Shown: piece after piece, positions 8,286-16,258 of the stretch | How the letters are laid out: every line of letters begins with the position of its first letter | Numbering within the stretch: position 1 is the stretch's first letter | Source: Candidatus Woesearchaeota archaeon | GTDB taxonomy: Archaea; Nanobdellota; Nanobdellia; Woesearchaeales; GCA-2686295 | Assembly (NCBI GenBank): GCA_937912225.1 | Contig: CALDOJ010000007.1 | Coordinates: 1 to 64,000, forward strand | DNA: 64,000 bases | Direction: 5' to 3' | Notes under the pieces: model-generated | The model's input: the letters and a program-made list of their open reading frames with translations, nothing else | Database searches by the model: none | Told to the model about the DNA's origin: nothing | Made by a program: the position numbers and the translations under genes

Positions 8286-8621
8286 TTAATCTCTAAAAGC
8301 TTTGGGATCTAAATCACTAGCCTCCCAATAAGAAGCATCAGTATCAGACAATGTTTCTTCAATACTGTGAAGACCAGGTTTGCCAGAATGTTTTTTTAAA
8401 TCTGCACCTGCCATGTATTCAGAACTAACAACCACGTAATGTTCATCACTCCGATTATTAAAATAAAGCCTTATAGCAGCAATATGAGGTTCCATCACGC
8501 CCAAAGCCCACAATTCCTTAAAAGCATCATAACCTTGAAAAGAAGGATCAATTCTTCCAGTTCCAGAGAAACCTTTCAAATAATCCTTAATGTTACCATC
8601 ACCGCTATAATGTCTCTTCAT
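8286..8621 (-). CDS. hypothetical protein
   Basis: A 111-residue protein, not recognised. The frame extends to a TTG at 8630, but the ATG at 8621 is about 28 bases from a TATA element (TTTATATA at about 8646-8653). It contains IAAIRLYFNNRSDEHYVVVSSEY, probably two beta strands, and an acidic C-terminus. Confidence 0.55.
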   Translation of the reverse strand: MKRHYSGDGNIKDYLKGFSGTGRIDPSFQGYDAFKELWALGVMEPHIAAIRLYFNNRSDEHYVVVSSEYMAGADLKKHSGKPGLHSIEETLSDTDASYWEASDLDPKAFRD

Positions 8622-8657
8622 AGAAAACAAACAAAAACAGTCATAATATATAAATTT

Positions 8658-9065
8658 TCACTCTATAATAAACCCTAATTTTTTAAATTTAGAAATATAA
8701 GAATAAAATTTATTTGCACCAACAGCCGGACAACGAGCAGAAAATCTAACAATATTATTGGAAATAAAAATCGGGAACTTCTTACAAGCACTACTACGAC
8801 CAATATTCAAATGAATTAAACATTTATCATTTCTCAAACTAGGACAACCATTAGGCGCACTCATATTCAAAATAAACTCGTTGTTTTTAACTTCTGTTAA
8901 AAAACCAGCATGTTCTAATTCACCCTGCATAGAACCAATCGCCAGCCTCATTTCTTTAGAACTAAGTTCCAAATAACCCTTACGACAGCAAAAAGCCTTA
9001 CATTCATCCACACAATAATTAGAAATAGAATTACGCGCTTTAATAGCAATAGTTTCAGGTAACAT
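8658..9065 (-). CDS. YkgJ family cysteine cluster protein
   Basis: The 135-residue protein carries the cysteine pattern of the YkgJ/Fe-S-Zn cluster family: CVDECKAFCCRKG near residue 18, then NGCPSLRNDKCLIH, SSACKKFP and a final ARCPA. These proteins are thought to bind zinc or an iron-sulfur cluster through about eight cysteines; the biochemical role is not established. Its ATG lies about 25 bases from a TATA-like TTTTATATTG. It stands alone. Confidence 0.8.
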   Translation of the reverse strand: MLPETIAIKARNSISNYCVDECKAFCCRKGYLELSSKEMRLAIGSMQGELEHAGFLTEVKNNEFILNMSAPNGCPSLRNDKCLIHLNIGRSSACKKFPIFISNNIVRFSARCPAVGANKFYSYISKFKKLGFIIE

Positions 9066-9137
9066 AATATCAAATAAATCTGCTCAATATAAAACTTGTT
9101 AAAAACAATTATATAAAAGAAGTAATTACTAAAAAAT

Positions 9138-9356
9138 ATGACCAAACTATTACAACCAAAAAAGTTGAATTCAAGACATACACAATCAAAGAAATTACCA
9201 CCAAAAGAACTTTCTCAAATAGTAAATCAAGAAATAGAAAAACACCCATTTATTCTTAGAAAAGGAAATTATGAAACACACAATTTATACAAAAAAAAAC
9301 CAATCCATTTTAGATTAGGTGGTTATTATTCTAGTTTAAATAAACAATATTTTTAG
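9138..9356 (+). CDS. small basic hypothetical protein
   Basis: A 72-residue, strongly basic protein (lysine and histidine rich), not recognised. A good TATA box (TTATATAAAAG at about 9110-9120) is 25 bases before the ATG, which supports a real leaderless gene. It shares the upstream region with the divergent cysteine cluster gene. Possibly nucleic-acid binding because of charge, which is an inference only. Confidence 0.5.
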   Translation: MTKLLQPKKLNSRHTQSKKLPPKELSQIVNQEIEKHPFILRKGNYETHNLYKKKPIHFRLGGYYSSLNKQYF

Positions 9357-9365
9357 AAAGAATAA

Positions 9366-9809
9366 TCATAAAAGTCTCCATCTTCGTTTATCTTCAAAAA
9401 CATATTCTTCGGCCTTATCTTGTCTTACTAATCGCTCCCAAACTTTAATTGCATCCGGAGAATTAATAGTTCCAGAATGTAAAGGAGTATTGAAATTTGA
9501 TTTATAATATTCATTAGCAAACTCTACCATAGCTCCAGCAATTCTATTTCCTCTGACTTCTTCTTTGACACCCATATAAAAAAGCCAAGGCCTAGGTTTA
9601 TTAAGTTCTAAATCTGTGAAAAAAGCATTTTCTGATTCTTCTTTTGTAGGTTTGGTAAATCTATCAATAGTTAGATGCCCAACTTCAGAACCAAGATAAG
9701 CAGTAAAAACTAACTCTTCAACTCTGACAGCATAATCTTCCATCATGCCAACAGGTTTTCTAGATTCTATTTTAATTTCTAAATCTTCTAAATTGATTTT
9801 TTCAGTCAT
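9366..9809 (-). CDS. GNAT-family acetyltransferase-like protein
   Basis: A 147-residue protein with the GNAT core: GVKEEVRGNRIAGAMVEFAN matches the acetyl-CoA binding motif (V.....RG.GIG..L), followed by a strand, then NSPDAIKVWERL, the usual C-terminal helix with N. The second Gly of the pyrophosphate loop is Ala, still compatible with binding. It is the last gene of the eleven-gene operon and starts directly after the stop of the Tat-exported protein. Its substrate is unknown. Confidence 0.65.
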   Translation of the reverse strand: MTEKINLEDLEIKIESRKPVGMMEDYAVRVEELVFTAYLGSEVGHLTIDRFTKPTKEESENAFFTDLELNKPRPWLFYMGVKEEVRGNRIAGAMVEFANEYYKSNFNTPLHSGTINSPDAIKVWERLVRQDKAEEYVFEDKRRWRLL

Positions 9810-10745
9810 TTATTTCACCAGAGTTTGTTTCACCCAATCAGTTCCATCATGATCAAAACGAGCAATCTCGTTAGAATCGAATAAATCATAAGTAGCTGCA
9901 TAAATAGCAGATTTAACAGCTCTAAAAACAGGGTGTTGCATGTAAAAATTAACACCACGAGTATGAGCTGCACCAAAATTAACAAAGACATGATCGCCTT
10001 TAGAAAAATCTTCTTCAGTCAAATAATCATTCATCTGACGTAAACGATTAGTCAAAGTAACATTTCGCTGATCAATAGTGTGATTAAATAAATAAGGACT
10101 TCTAACCATGGAATCTTCAGAATTTCTAAGATCATATTTTAAAGCTGATTCATCTAAAAGACTTGCCACGGTTAAACCAGTACCAGCAACTATATTACCT
10201 AAACTAGCTAAAACATCTTGTTTATCAATAGGTTCATTAAATTTCATCATATTAAATCGTAAAGCACCATACATCATAGCATTAGTACCAGCAAAAACAG
10301 GAACAATTTCAGCATTTTTAGCAGCTGATGAACGAGAATCTAAATCAATAATGGTTTTATCATACTTCTTACAAAGATCAAAAACAGTATTACAATAAGC
10401 CAAATGAGAATTATCAATTATATTACTATCAGGAGGCGCTTCAAATATAACAACAGACGCATCCTTAATACAAGCGTCTAAGGTATCGAAATTATGCTCA
10501 ACAAAAGGCCTCCAATGAGCAACACCATACATCTTAGTTTTACGACCTGCAATCTCCAAATCAGTCATTATACCTTCATAAGTACTAGTTGTAATAGAAC
10601 TTTCAGAAGTTACAGCTAAAGGATCAACATCAGGACTTTTAATAGTATTATCAGGTTTATCAATTATAAAAGAAAGAGGCACTAATGATGCTGCAGTAGA
10701 AACACCGAGCATGGCCAAAAACTGTCTACGATTAATCTGAGACAT
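9810..10745 (-). CDS. Tat-exported TraB/TIKI/ChaN-like putative hydrolase
   Basis: A 311-residue protein starting with a twin-arginine signal (NRRQFLAMLGVSTAASLVP, residues 5-24). After a linker the mature part has YGVAHWRPFVEHNFDTLDAC and VVIFEAPPDS, resembling the GxxH and E motifs of TraB/TIKI/ChaN-type proteins, and a C-terminal FVNFGAAHTRGV, again like the second His motif. Some members are metal-dependent proteases and others bind haem, so activity cannot be assigned. It should fold in the cytoplasm and act outside. One base separates it from its operon neighbour upstream. Confidence 0.45.
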   Translation of the reverse strand: MSQINRRQFLAMLGVSTAASLVPLSFIIDKPDNTIKSPDVDPLAVTSESSITTSTYEGIMTDLEIAGRKTKMYGVAHWRPFVEHNFDTLDACIKDASVVIFEAPPDSNIIDNSHLAYCNTVFDLCKKYDKTIIDLDSRSSAAKNAEIVPVFAGTNAMMYGALRFNMMKFNEPIDKQDVLASLGNIVAGTGLTVASLLDESALKYDLRNSEDSMVRSPYLFNHTIDQRNVTLTNRLRQMNDYLTEEDFSKGDHVFVNFGAAHTRGVNFYMQHPVFRAVKSAIYAATYDLFDSNEIARFDHDGTDWVKQTLVK

Positions 10746-10746
10746 T

Positions 10747-11184
10747 TTAATCTAAAACCTCCTTTCTATTTGAAAAAATATCAAGAAGATTTGAAAATCT
10801 TAATTTAGTAATGCCTTTTGTTTCCATAATCAAACTAACTCGATTATCATAAGCAGGTACAACTTCAATTCCGTTGTAAACATCAAATATAGATTTGCCA
10901 CTAGAAGGGTCAAAAGCTTTAGGATTTTCATCAATTGCTTTTTCTAAATCAACAACTTGTTTTCCTAATTCAGTAGAATAAGGACCTGTAAGAAAATAGT
11001 CTAAAAACTTTTTAGCCCATTTCTCACCACTCGCATAATCTTGCCAACCATAAGACGTGATAAAAATTTGACCATAAATAGAATCTTCCCCGCCACAAAC
11101 AATAACAGGAACGTTCAAAAGACTAATATTCTCAGGATACTCATATCCAGTTGCTTTTAATACATCTAGTTCATTTAAAGTCAT
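10747..11184 (-). CDS. hypothetical protein in eleven-gene operon
   Basis: A 145-residue soluble protein, not recognised. It has VPVIVCGGEDSIYGQIFITSYGWQDYASGEKW in the middle (one Cys) and an acidic helical part (VVDLEKAIDENP). It starts one base after the ADP-ribosyltransferase-like gene, and that pairing suggests a partner, substrate or immunity role; this is inference from position only. Confidence 0.6.
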   Translation of the reverse strand: MTLNELDVLKATGYEYPENISLLNVPVIVCGGEDSIYGQIFITSYGWQDYASGEKWAKKFLDYFLTGPYSTELGKQVVDLEKAIDENPKAFDPSSGKSIFDVYNGIEVVPAYDNRVSLIMETKGITKLRFSNLLDIFSNRKEVLD

Positions 11185-11185
11185 T

Positions 11186-12127
11186 TTAATTCAACTTCTT
11201 CGTTATTCTTCCGTTCCAAGAAGACTTATAAATATCAGGTTTTGTAATATTAATAATTTCTTCAGGATTAATTTTATACATTAAAAAACTTTCAACCTCT
11301 CTAGACCATGAATGAAACTGTTCAGATTCATTAACAGTTGTATGAATACCACGCCCTGAATCAGCAATACTCTTTAATTTACCAGGCATTTTTGCAGCAT
11401 GATCAACAAAATAAATTAAATCTATTTCAGGAACTTCTATTTCAAATAAATAAAAATCTTTTTTCTCTTTTGATGAAGAACGTTTACCAAAATGTCTGCC
11501 AACTGCAATAGCCACATCTTTATGATCAGAAACTGAAATTAAAGGCGAATGAACATTTTCACCATGAAAATGAACATCGGCTAAAGTATCAAAATAAACA
11601 GATAAAATATTTGCTTCAAAATTATCAATTACGCTTGGCATTTCAAAAGTTTTCCTAAAAAAACTAGATTTAATGCCTTCATAAGTCATTTTTTCAGCTT
11701 CATCTTTGGATAAAACCATACCTCTCCAAACAGTTTTAGTACCAAGAGCGTCTTTAAACTCTTCTCTGGCAATAGAATAATCAATAGAAATATTATTATC
11801 TGAAGAACCCATGAATTCAGGAAGATGAGTAATAAAACCAGGATCTAAATTTAACTGCGATAAACTAGGATGTTGATTTGCAAAATCACCATGAACAGTA
11901 ACTATTTCTGGCCGGTCACCCCAAGCAGAATAAACCTTTGTCCAATTAGCATCTCCATAAGCATCACCACAATAATTAGACATTACTAAATCTATTAATT
12001 TGTTTCTTGTGTGCGCGTTCGAATTTTTTAATAATTCGTGAACAGGATCTCTACTACCAATTAGTTGAACTGCATCATCAGTTCCTCGATATCTTCGCAT
12101 TTTATTTAGCTCAACAGAAGGTTTCAT
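11186..12127 (-). CDS. putative ADP-ribosyltransferase (R-S-E class)
   Basis: A 313-residue protein whose C-terminal half has the order of motifs of R-S-E ADP-ribosyltransferases: KTVWRGM with Arg135, a PLISVSDHKDVAIAVG strand and helix with Ser198/Ser200, and SREVESF with Glu277-x-Glu279. The ExE form is the one linked in known enzymes to arginine modification. The N-terminal 120 residues are not recognised. No signal peptide is present. It overlaps the metalloprotease gene by four bases (ATGA), so translation is coupled. The reading rests on motif spacing, not on a search. Confidence 0.55.
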   Translation of the reverse strand: MKPSVELNKMRRYRGTDDAVQLIGSRDPVHELLKNSNAHTRNKLIDLVMSNYCGDAYGDANWTKVYSAWGDRPEIVTVHGDFANQHPSLSQLNLDPGFITHLPEFMGSSDNNISIDYSIAREEFKDALGTKTVWRGMVLSKDEAEKMTYEGIKSSFFRKTFEMPSVIDNFEANILSVYFDTLADVHFHGENVHSPLISVSDHKDVAIAVGRHFGKRSSSKEKKDFYLFEIEVPEIDLIYFVDHAAKMPGKLKSIADSGRGIHTTVNESEQFHSWSREVESFLMYKINPEEIINITKPDIYKSSWNGRITKKLN

Positions 12128-12939
12128 TCAACGCCCTCCGCAAAACCTTTAAGTTCTGATACTGTTTGTCCAAGCTCTCTTTTAGAAAAAAAATCATGAT
12201 CTTGAAGATATTTTAAAACATTAATAAGTTGAGGAACTTTTTCTTTAGATAAATCATGACCGCCCAAAGAATAATATCCTTCTTCACGAGTTTTCCAAGA
12301 AGGAACTTCATTAGGAAACCCAATTATTCCAATATTTGAATGATTAACTTCATAGACAAACCCGCAAGCTGTAGCGACAAATTCGCGTATATTGGTCATT
12401 CCATAACCTTCAACACAACCAATGTTTTGCATATCATCTTTTGTCCAATCATCTTTAAAATTATAATGACCAATTAATTCATTTAAACCATCATCAAAAT
12501 CGCCTCTAGTTAAATAATTCTGATATAATTGCCATCGATGAGCCAACTCATGAGGAAAATTTCTATGAGATAAAGAGGTAAGACCAAATTCTCCATAACG
12601 ACTCATTGTTGCAGAATGTATTTGTTTGATAAAATTTGTTTTGATATTTATTTTCTCAACTTTGGCCATTTGTTGATCAAAATTATCCCAATTATCTCTA
12701 GCAATATCATAAGCTTTTTTGAAATCAATAAGATTTTCTAATCTTTTTTCATCTTGTTCTAAGATTTTAAAATACAAAGGTACGCCAATCTCTTCTTCAA
12801 TCTTTTTTTCTTCAGGAATACTAAAAGCAAGATCACTTACTAAAGAAATACCCTCATATAAAAGATAAGAAGCAGGAACTGAAACAACAGCAAGCGCCAA
12901 TCCAAGAACAACTTTGTTTACAACAGAATTATTCTTCAT
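12124..12939 (-). CDS. membrane-anchored HExxH metalloprotease-like protein
   Basis: The 271-residue protein has one N-terminal membrane span (about 8-28) and then a soluble domain with FPHELAHRWQ, a zinc-binding HExxH (His130, Glu131, His134). IREFVATACGF carries Glu186, a likely third ligand about 50 residues on. This is the gluzincin arrangement. The active site would face outside if the N-terminus is cytoplasmic. It overlaps both neighbours by four bases. No specific peptidase family was recognised. Confidence 0.65.
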   Translation of the reverse strand: MKNNSVVNKVVLGLALAVVSVPASYLLYEGISLVSDLAFSIPEEKKIEEEIGVPLYFKILEQDEKRLENLIDFKKAYDIARDNWDNFDQQMAKVEKINIKTNFIKQIHSATMSRYGEFGLTSLSHRNFPHELAHRWQLYQNYLTRGDFDDGLNELIGHYNFKDDWTKDDMQNIGCVEGYGMTNIREFVATACGFVYEVNHSNIGIIGFPNEVPSWKTREEGYYSLGGHDLSKEKVPQLINVLKYLQDHDFFSKRELGQTVSELKGFAEGVE

Positions 12940-13415
12940 TTAGAAGCACCTCTATTCTCACGATGTTCTAAAACAATTTCTAATCGATTTCTTTTATATC
13001 GTTGCAACATAGCAGGATATTTGTTAAGAAGTATATCTGCAACAAAAACCGCATTTATTGCAAGAATATTATCTTTAGCATAAGCAAATATAGGTAAAAA
13101 AGCCAAATAACTTGCATAATGTAATAATTCTAAATTTTTAGTTTCTTCAACTTCTCCTTTAAGATACTCTGTTGAATAACTTTTAAGACCATGAACATTT
13201 CCTTTATGAATTTTATCTGTTATTGCTCCAAAAGTATTAAGATATAATTTGTTAAATTGTTTAATACCAACCAACTCGTAAACCTTGCCGCTTTTTTCAT
13301 AAGGTCTAATTTCAAATAACCATTCTTTAAATGACCTAGCAGGTTTAAATTCAGGAATATGAGTATCAAATCTGCTATAACTAATGTTAGCTTCTAACTC
13401 ACTCATAATTGACAT
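12936..13415 (-). CDS. CrtO-like (glycosyl-diaponeurosporenoate acyltransferase-type) protein, copy 3
   Basis: A 159-residue protein, third of three tandem paralogues. It has EKSGKVYELVGIKQF, LELLHYASYLAFLPI and a C-terminal KYPAMLQRYKRNRLE. The order EK.GK, E..H, then P...QR..R.R followed by RRG is that of the staphyloxanthin acyltransferase CrtO. One or two hydrophobic segments (about 105-140) suggest membrane association. It overlaps the preceding copy by 13 bases. A second ATG at 13406 is also possible as start. Confidence 0.5.
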   Translation of the reverse strand: MSIMSELEANISYSRFDTHIPEFKPARSFKEWLFEIRPYEKSGKVYELVGIKQFNKLYLNTFGAITDKIHKGNVHGLKSYSTEYLKGEVEETKNLELLHYASYLAFLPIFAYAKDNILAINAVFVADILLNKYPAMLQRYKRNRLEIVLEHRENRGASK

Positions 13416-13924
13416 TTAGAAGCACCTCTATTCGCTCGATGTTCAAGAATCTTTTCAAAACGATTTCTCTTATGACGTTGTAACATAATAGGATAAACAT
13501 TAATTATTAGATTTAGTACAGATGCTGTATGTCCCCAAACCATATCTCCTTGTGCATAAGAATTTAGCGAATCATATAAAAAAAAAGGAAATGCAACAGT
13601 ATGAAGTGATTCAGCAGCTTTCGTTGCAATAATATTATCTGTTAAACCTTTATCAGATTTATCAAGAACGAAAATATCGTCCTCTCCAACAATTTTACTA
13701 AGAACTCTTTGATAAGTATTTCTATACAATGTTTGATAAGATTTTACTCCGAGAAACTCATAGCGTTTACCAGATTTTTCAGAAGATTTAATTCTAAAAT
13801 ATTCGTCTAAATCTTTTTTAAAAAAATCAGATATTTTCAAACCAAATGATTTAATCGGATCTAAAGAAATAGTTCTAGAACCATGATAATCGATGTTCGA
13901 TTCTAACTCACTCATTAAAGTCAT
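13403..13924 (-). CDS. CrtO-like protein, copy 2
   Basis: A 173-residue paralogue of its neighbours. It starts MTLMSELESNIDYH and has KSSEKSGKRYEFLGVK, AAESLHTVAFPFFLYD and VYPIMLQRHKRNRFEKIL. The tail EHRANRGASK matches the other copies; an extra CQL at the end reads into the overlap with copy 3. The EK.GK and QR..R.R motifs match those I recall from bacterial CrtO, where the enzyme esterifies a fatty acid to a glycosylated carotenoid. No carotenoid gene is in the window. Confidence 0.5.
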   Translation of the reverse strand: MTLMSELESNIDYHGSRTISLDPIKSFGLKISDFFKKDLDEYFRIKSSEKSGKRYEFLGVKSYQTLYRNTYQRVLSKIVGEDDIFVLDKSDKGLTDNIIATKAAESLHTVAFPFFLYDSLNSYAQGDMVWGHTASVLNLIINVYPIMLQRHKRNRFEKILEHRANRGASKCQL

Positions 13925-14433
13925 TCTGAAGAACCCCTATTCGCTCGATGTTCAAGAACTTTCTCCAAACGATTTCTTTTATAACGTTGAAGCATAATAG
14001 GGTAAACATTGATTAAGATATTGCCAATCAAATTAAATTTTAACATTCCAATTTCACCATCAACATAATTATTATACATTGAATTAATCATTAAAACATT
14101 GAATATTTGATGAGGTACTTCATAAACTTTTGTTCCCCATGCTTGTAAAGATAATACTTCAGTAGAGTTTCCTTTAATCGAATAAACATCACGATCTGCT
14201 AAAAAATTAACTAAAGCACCATACGTATACTTGTGAAGTTTCTGAAAAGGTTTTACGCCTAAAGCTTTATAGAGCTTGCCAGATTTTTCAAAACTTTTAA
14301 TTTTAAATAAGACATCAGTACTTTTTTTAAGATAAGAACCGGCAACTTCTCTGAAAGAAACTCGATCATCCAAATCTACGTTATTTGAACTATGATAATC
14401 AATATTTGTTTCCAATTCACTTATAACAGTCAT
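13921..14433 (-). CDS. CrtO-like protein, copy 1
   Basis: A 170-residue paralogue, first transcribed of the three. It has KSFEKSGKLYKALGVKPFQ, YEVPHQIFNVLMINS and VYPIMLQRYKRNRLEKVL, ending HRANRGSSE. The E..H motif of the other copies is VPH here. It overlaps the upstream membrane-protein gene by four bases. The tandem triplication in a coupled operon suggests either several related substrates or a hetero-oligomer. Confidence 0.5.
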   Translation of the reverse strand: MTVISELETNIDYHSSNNVDLDDRVSFREVAGSYLKKSTDVLFKIKSFEKSGKLYKALGVKPFQKLHKYTYGALVNFLADRDVYSIKGNSTEVLSLQAWGTKVYEVPHQIFNVLMINSMYNNYVDGEIGMLKFNLIGNILINVYPIMLQRYKRNRLEKVLEHRANRGSSE

Positions 14434-14882
14434 TCTAGTTTAGTCTCCAATTTTTCTTTTTTAGAATCGTATAACACTTTAGAAGTTACATAAGTTGTAA
14501 CCCCTCCTAATACTATTGCAGGAATATGCTCTGGACTCATCGTATTTAAAGGAATAATATCTGCAACTGTTTCACCAATAGTTGCATAAGCAACAGTTGC
14601 TGAAGCCATAACAGCAGGAATATAATCTGCAACTTTTTGCACAAGCTCAGAACCTTTCTTTTTACCTAATTTGTAAATTTGAAAATCAATTGATTCTGAA
14701 AGAATTATTGGAATACTAGTATACATGAAATGCTGAGCATGACTTGTTATTTCTGGAAAAGGTTGTGAATTTAAAAAAACATCAAGAGAAAAAATAGCCA
14801 AAACAGCAGCGTTAATACTGTAAGAAGTTACATATAGTAAATTCTCCGAAAAACTTTTTTTAAGTTTATTTTCTTCGTTCAT
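14430..14882 (-). CDS. membrane protein, four predicted spans
   Basis: A 150-residue protein with hydrophobic segments at about 17-38, 49-62, 82-104 and 117-138, separated by short charged loops (KLGKKKG). Function not recognised. It overlaps both operon neighbours by four bases. In this operon it sits between another small membrane protein and the CrtO-like triplet, consistent with a membrane-located complex. Confidence 0.65.
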   Translation of the reverse strand: MNEENKLKKSFSENLLYVTSYSINAAVLAIFSLDVFLNSQPFPEITSHAQHFMYTSIPIILSESIDFQIYKLGKKKGSELVQKVADYIPAVMASATVAYATIGETVADIIPLNTMSPEHIPAIVLGGVTTYVTSKVLYDSKKEKLETKLE

Positions 14883-15130
14883 CTTATTTCATCTTTTTTA
14901 TAATTTCTATAGGCAGATATAGCACCGGAAATTAAATATACTCCTCCTGCTAAAAAAAAAAATTCCTCAGCTACAAATCCTAATGATGTATAAACAACTC
15001 CTAATGATAAATCGCCTAATACTTGGAAGTCACTAACTTTTTCAACCTTTGATCGAAAACCATTCGGTGTTGGAAACTTAGCTACTGAAACAGATTTATG
15101 CTCGTCTTTAGTAAGTTTATCTAAGCTCAT
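14879..15130 (-). CDS. small membrane protein
   Basis: An 83-residue protein with a polar N-terminal third and two hydrophobic segments (LGDLSLGVVYTSLGFVAEE and FFLAGGVYLISGAISAY). Function not recognised. It overlaps the HD-GYP gene by four bases and the next gene by four bases. Confidence 0.6.
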   Translation of the reverse strand: MSLDKLTKDEHKSVSVAKFPTPNGFRSKVEKVSDFQVLGDLSLGVVYTSLGFVAEEFFFLAGGVYLISGAISAYRNYKKDEIR

Positions 15131-16116
15131 CTTAATTTATCCACCACGTCCTTTAAACTTACTTCATTCATAATCTTAATTTCTTTTCTTTGACTTAATT
15201 GAACATCAGAATCCACATTCATGTAAGGAGTTGTTTTTATCGGTGAATAAACAATGTGTAAATCAGGTCTCATAGCGTTTTTAGAATCATAATCTGTAAC
15301 TTCACCAATAGCACCATTACTTAATTCTAAGTAAGTTCCTCGCGGATAAAATGGCATACATTGCATGAATTGTCTTAAATGTTTTGGACTCATCATACGA
15401 CCAGCGAATCCGTGTCCATCAGCTTCTATTTTTAAAGCTTCAATTGCTTTTGTTGGTGTCAAATGACCTTTACGATAAGGACGTTCATGAGTCATTGATT
15501 CATACGCATCAAGAATCTGAATAACCTTTGCCTCATAAGAAATAAGATTTGCAGGTTTTCCTTCAGGATAACCTTTTCCATCAATACTTTCATGAGTTTG
15601 TTTAACTAATAACTGAATTCTTTTTTTATCAAGAACAGTTGTAAAATCTAATTCACCAATCATTTCAGCGCTTTTAATAGGATGATTTCTTAACTTGTCT
15701 TTTTCAACAAGATTTAATCTTCCTTTTTTTTCATCAATTGCTCGAAGCTCAGGATCAAGTAATCCAAAATCACTTAGTAAGGCAGATATTGAAAGTTCTA
15801 AACGTTCTCTAGTTTGTAAATTTGCTTTTGAACTAGTAATATAATTTAAACCATATTGCATTGCCATAAACATTGTATTTACAGATTGTTGTGGTAAAGA
15901 ATTTTCAGGATTAATATATTCAGGTTCTCTTGCTAAAATTAAAATTTCATCTAAAAGACTATTTTGATTACTTGGTTTGGTAATTGAGTCTTCTTCAATA
16001 AATCTTAAAGTTTCAGTAAAAACATTAATATCATTTAATCCATTAGATAAATCCATTAATTCTTCAGCTGCTTGAATTGTTAGTTTGTAAAGTTCATCAG
16101 GTTTTATTGCACTCAT
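15127..16116 (-). CDS. HD-GYP domain protein with degenerate HD motif
   Basis: A 329-residue protein with an HD-GYP-type domain at about 110-240: ALLSDFGLL replaces the usual LLHDIGK, so the first metal-binding His is Ser115 while Asp116 remains; then RNHP (His145), QTHES (His175), DGKGYPEG at 179-186, and LDAYESM...RPYR. HD-GYP proteins hydrolyse cyclic dinucleotides such as c-di-GMP, but loss of the HD histidine argues for weak or no catalysis and perhaps a sensing role. About 90 C-terminal residues follow the domain. The longer frame begins with a TTG at 16131; the ATG at 16116 has GGAG upstream and was preferred. It is the first gene of the operon. Confidence 0.75.
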   Translation of the reverse strand: MSAIKPDELYKLTIQAAEELMDLSNGLNDINVFTETLRFIEEDSITKPSNQNSLLDEILILAREPEYINPENSLPQQSVNTMFMAMQYGLNYITSSKANLQTRERLELSISALLSDFGLLDPELRAIDEKKGRLNLVEKDKLRNHPIKSAEMIGELDFTTVLDKKRIQLLVKQTHESIDGKGYPEGKPANLISYEAKVIQILDAYESMTHERPYRKGHLTPTKAIEALKIEADGHGFAGRMMSPKHLRQFMQCMPFYPRGTYLELSNGAIGEVTDYDSKNAMRPDLHIVYSPIKTTPYMNVDSDVQLSQRKEIKIMNEVSLKDVVDKLR

Positions 16117-16198
16117 TTTTTTCGACTCCAATATTTATTTTTTTATAGCGTTATTATACTCGAGAAAGAATTTATAGTATATAAATGTTTCTTTTTTT

Positions 16199-16217
16199 AA
16201 CTACTATTAAGTGATTA
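16199..16217. promoter_or_regulatory. ACTACT-type operator-like element, site 2, between divergent promoters
   Basis: AACTACTATTAAGTGATTA lies between two TATA boxes pointing apart: TTTATATAC (about 16178-16186, leftward) and CTTTATAAG (about 16227-16235, rightward). A regulator bound here could control both the eleven-gene operon and the PIN-domain gene. The sequence matches elements at 28126 and 51778. Confidence 0.45.
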
Positions 16218-16258
16218 AAAACAAAACTTTATAAGTGCCAGATAATCTCTGACAAAAC

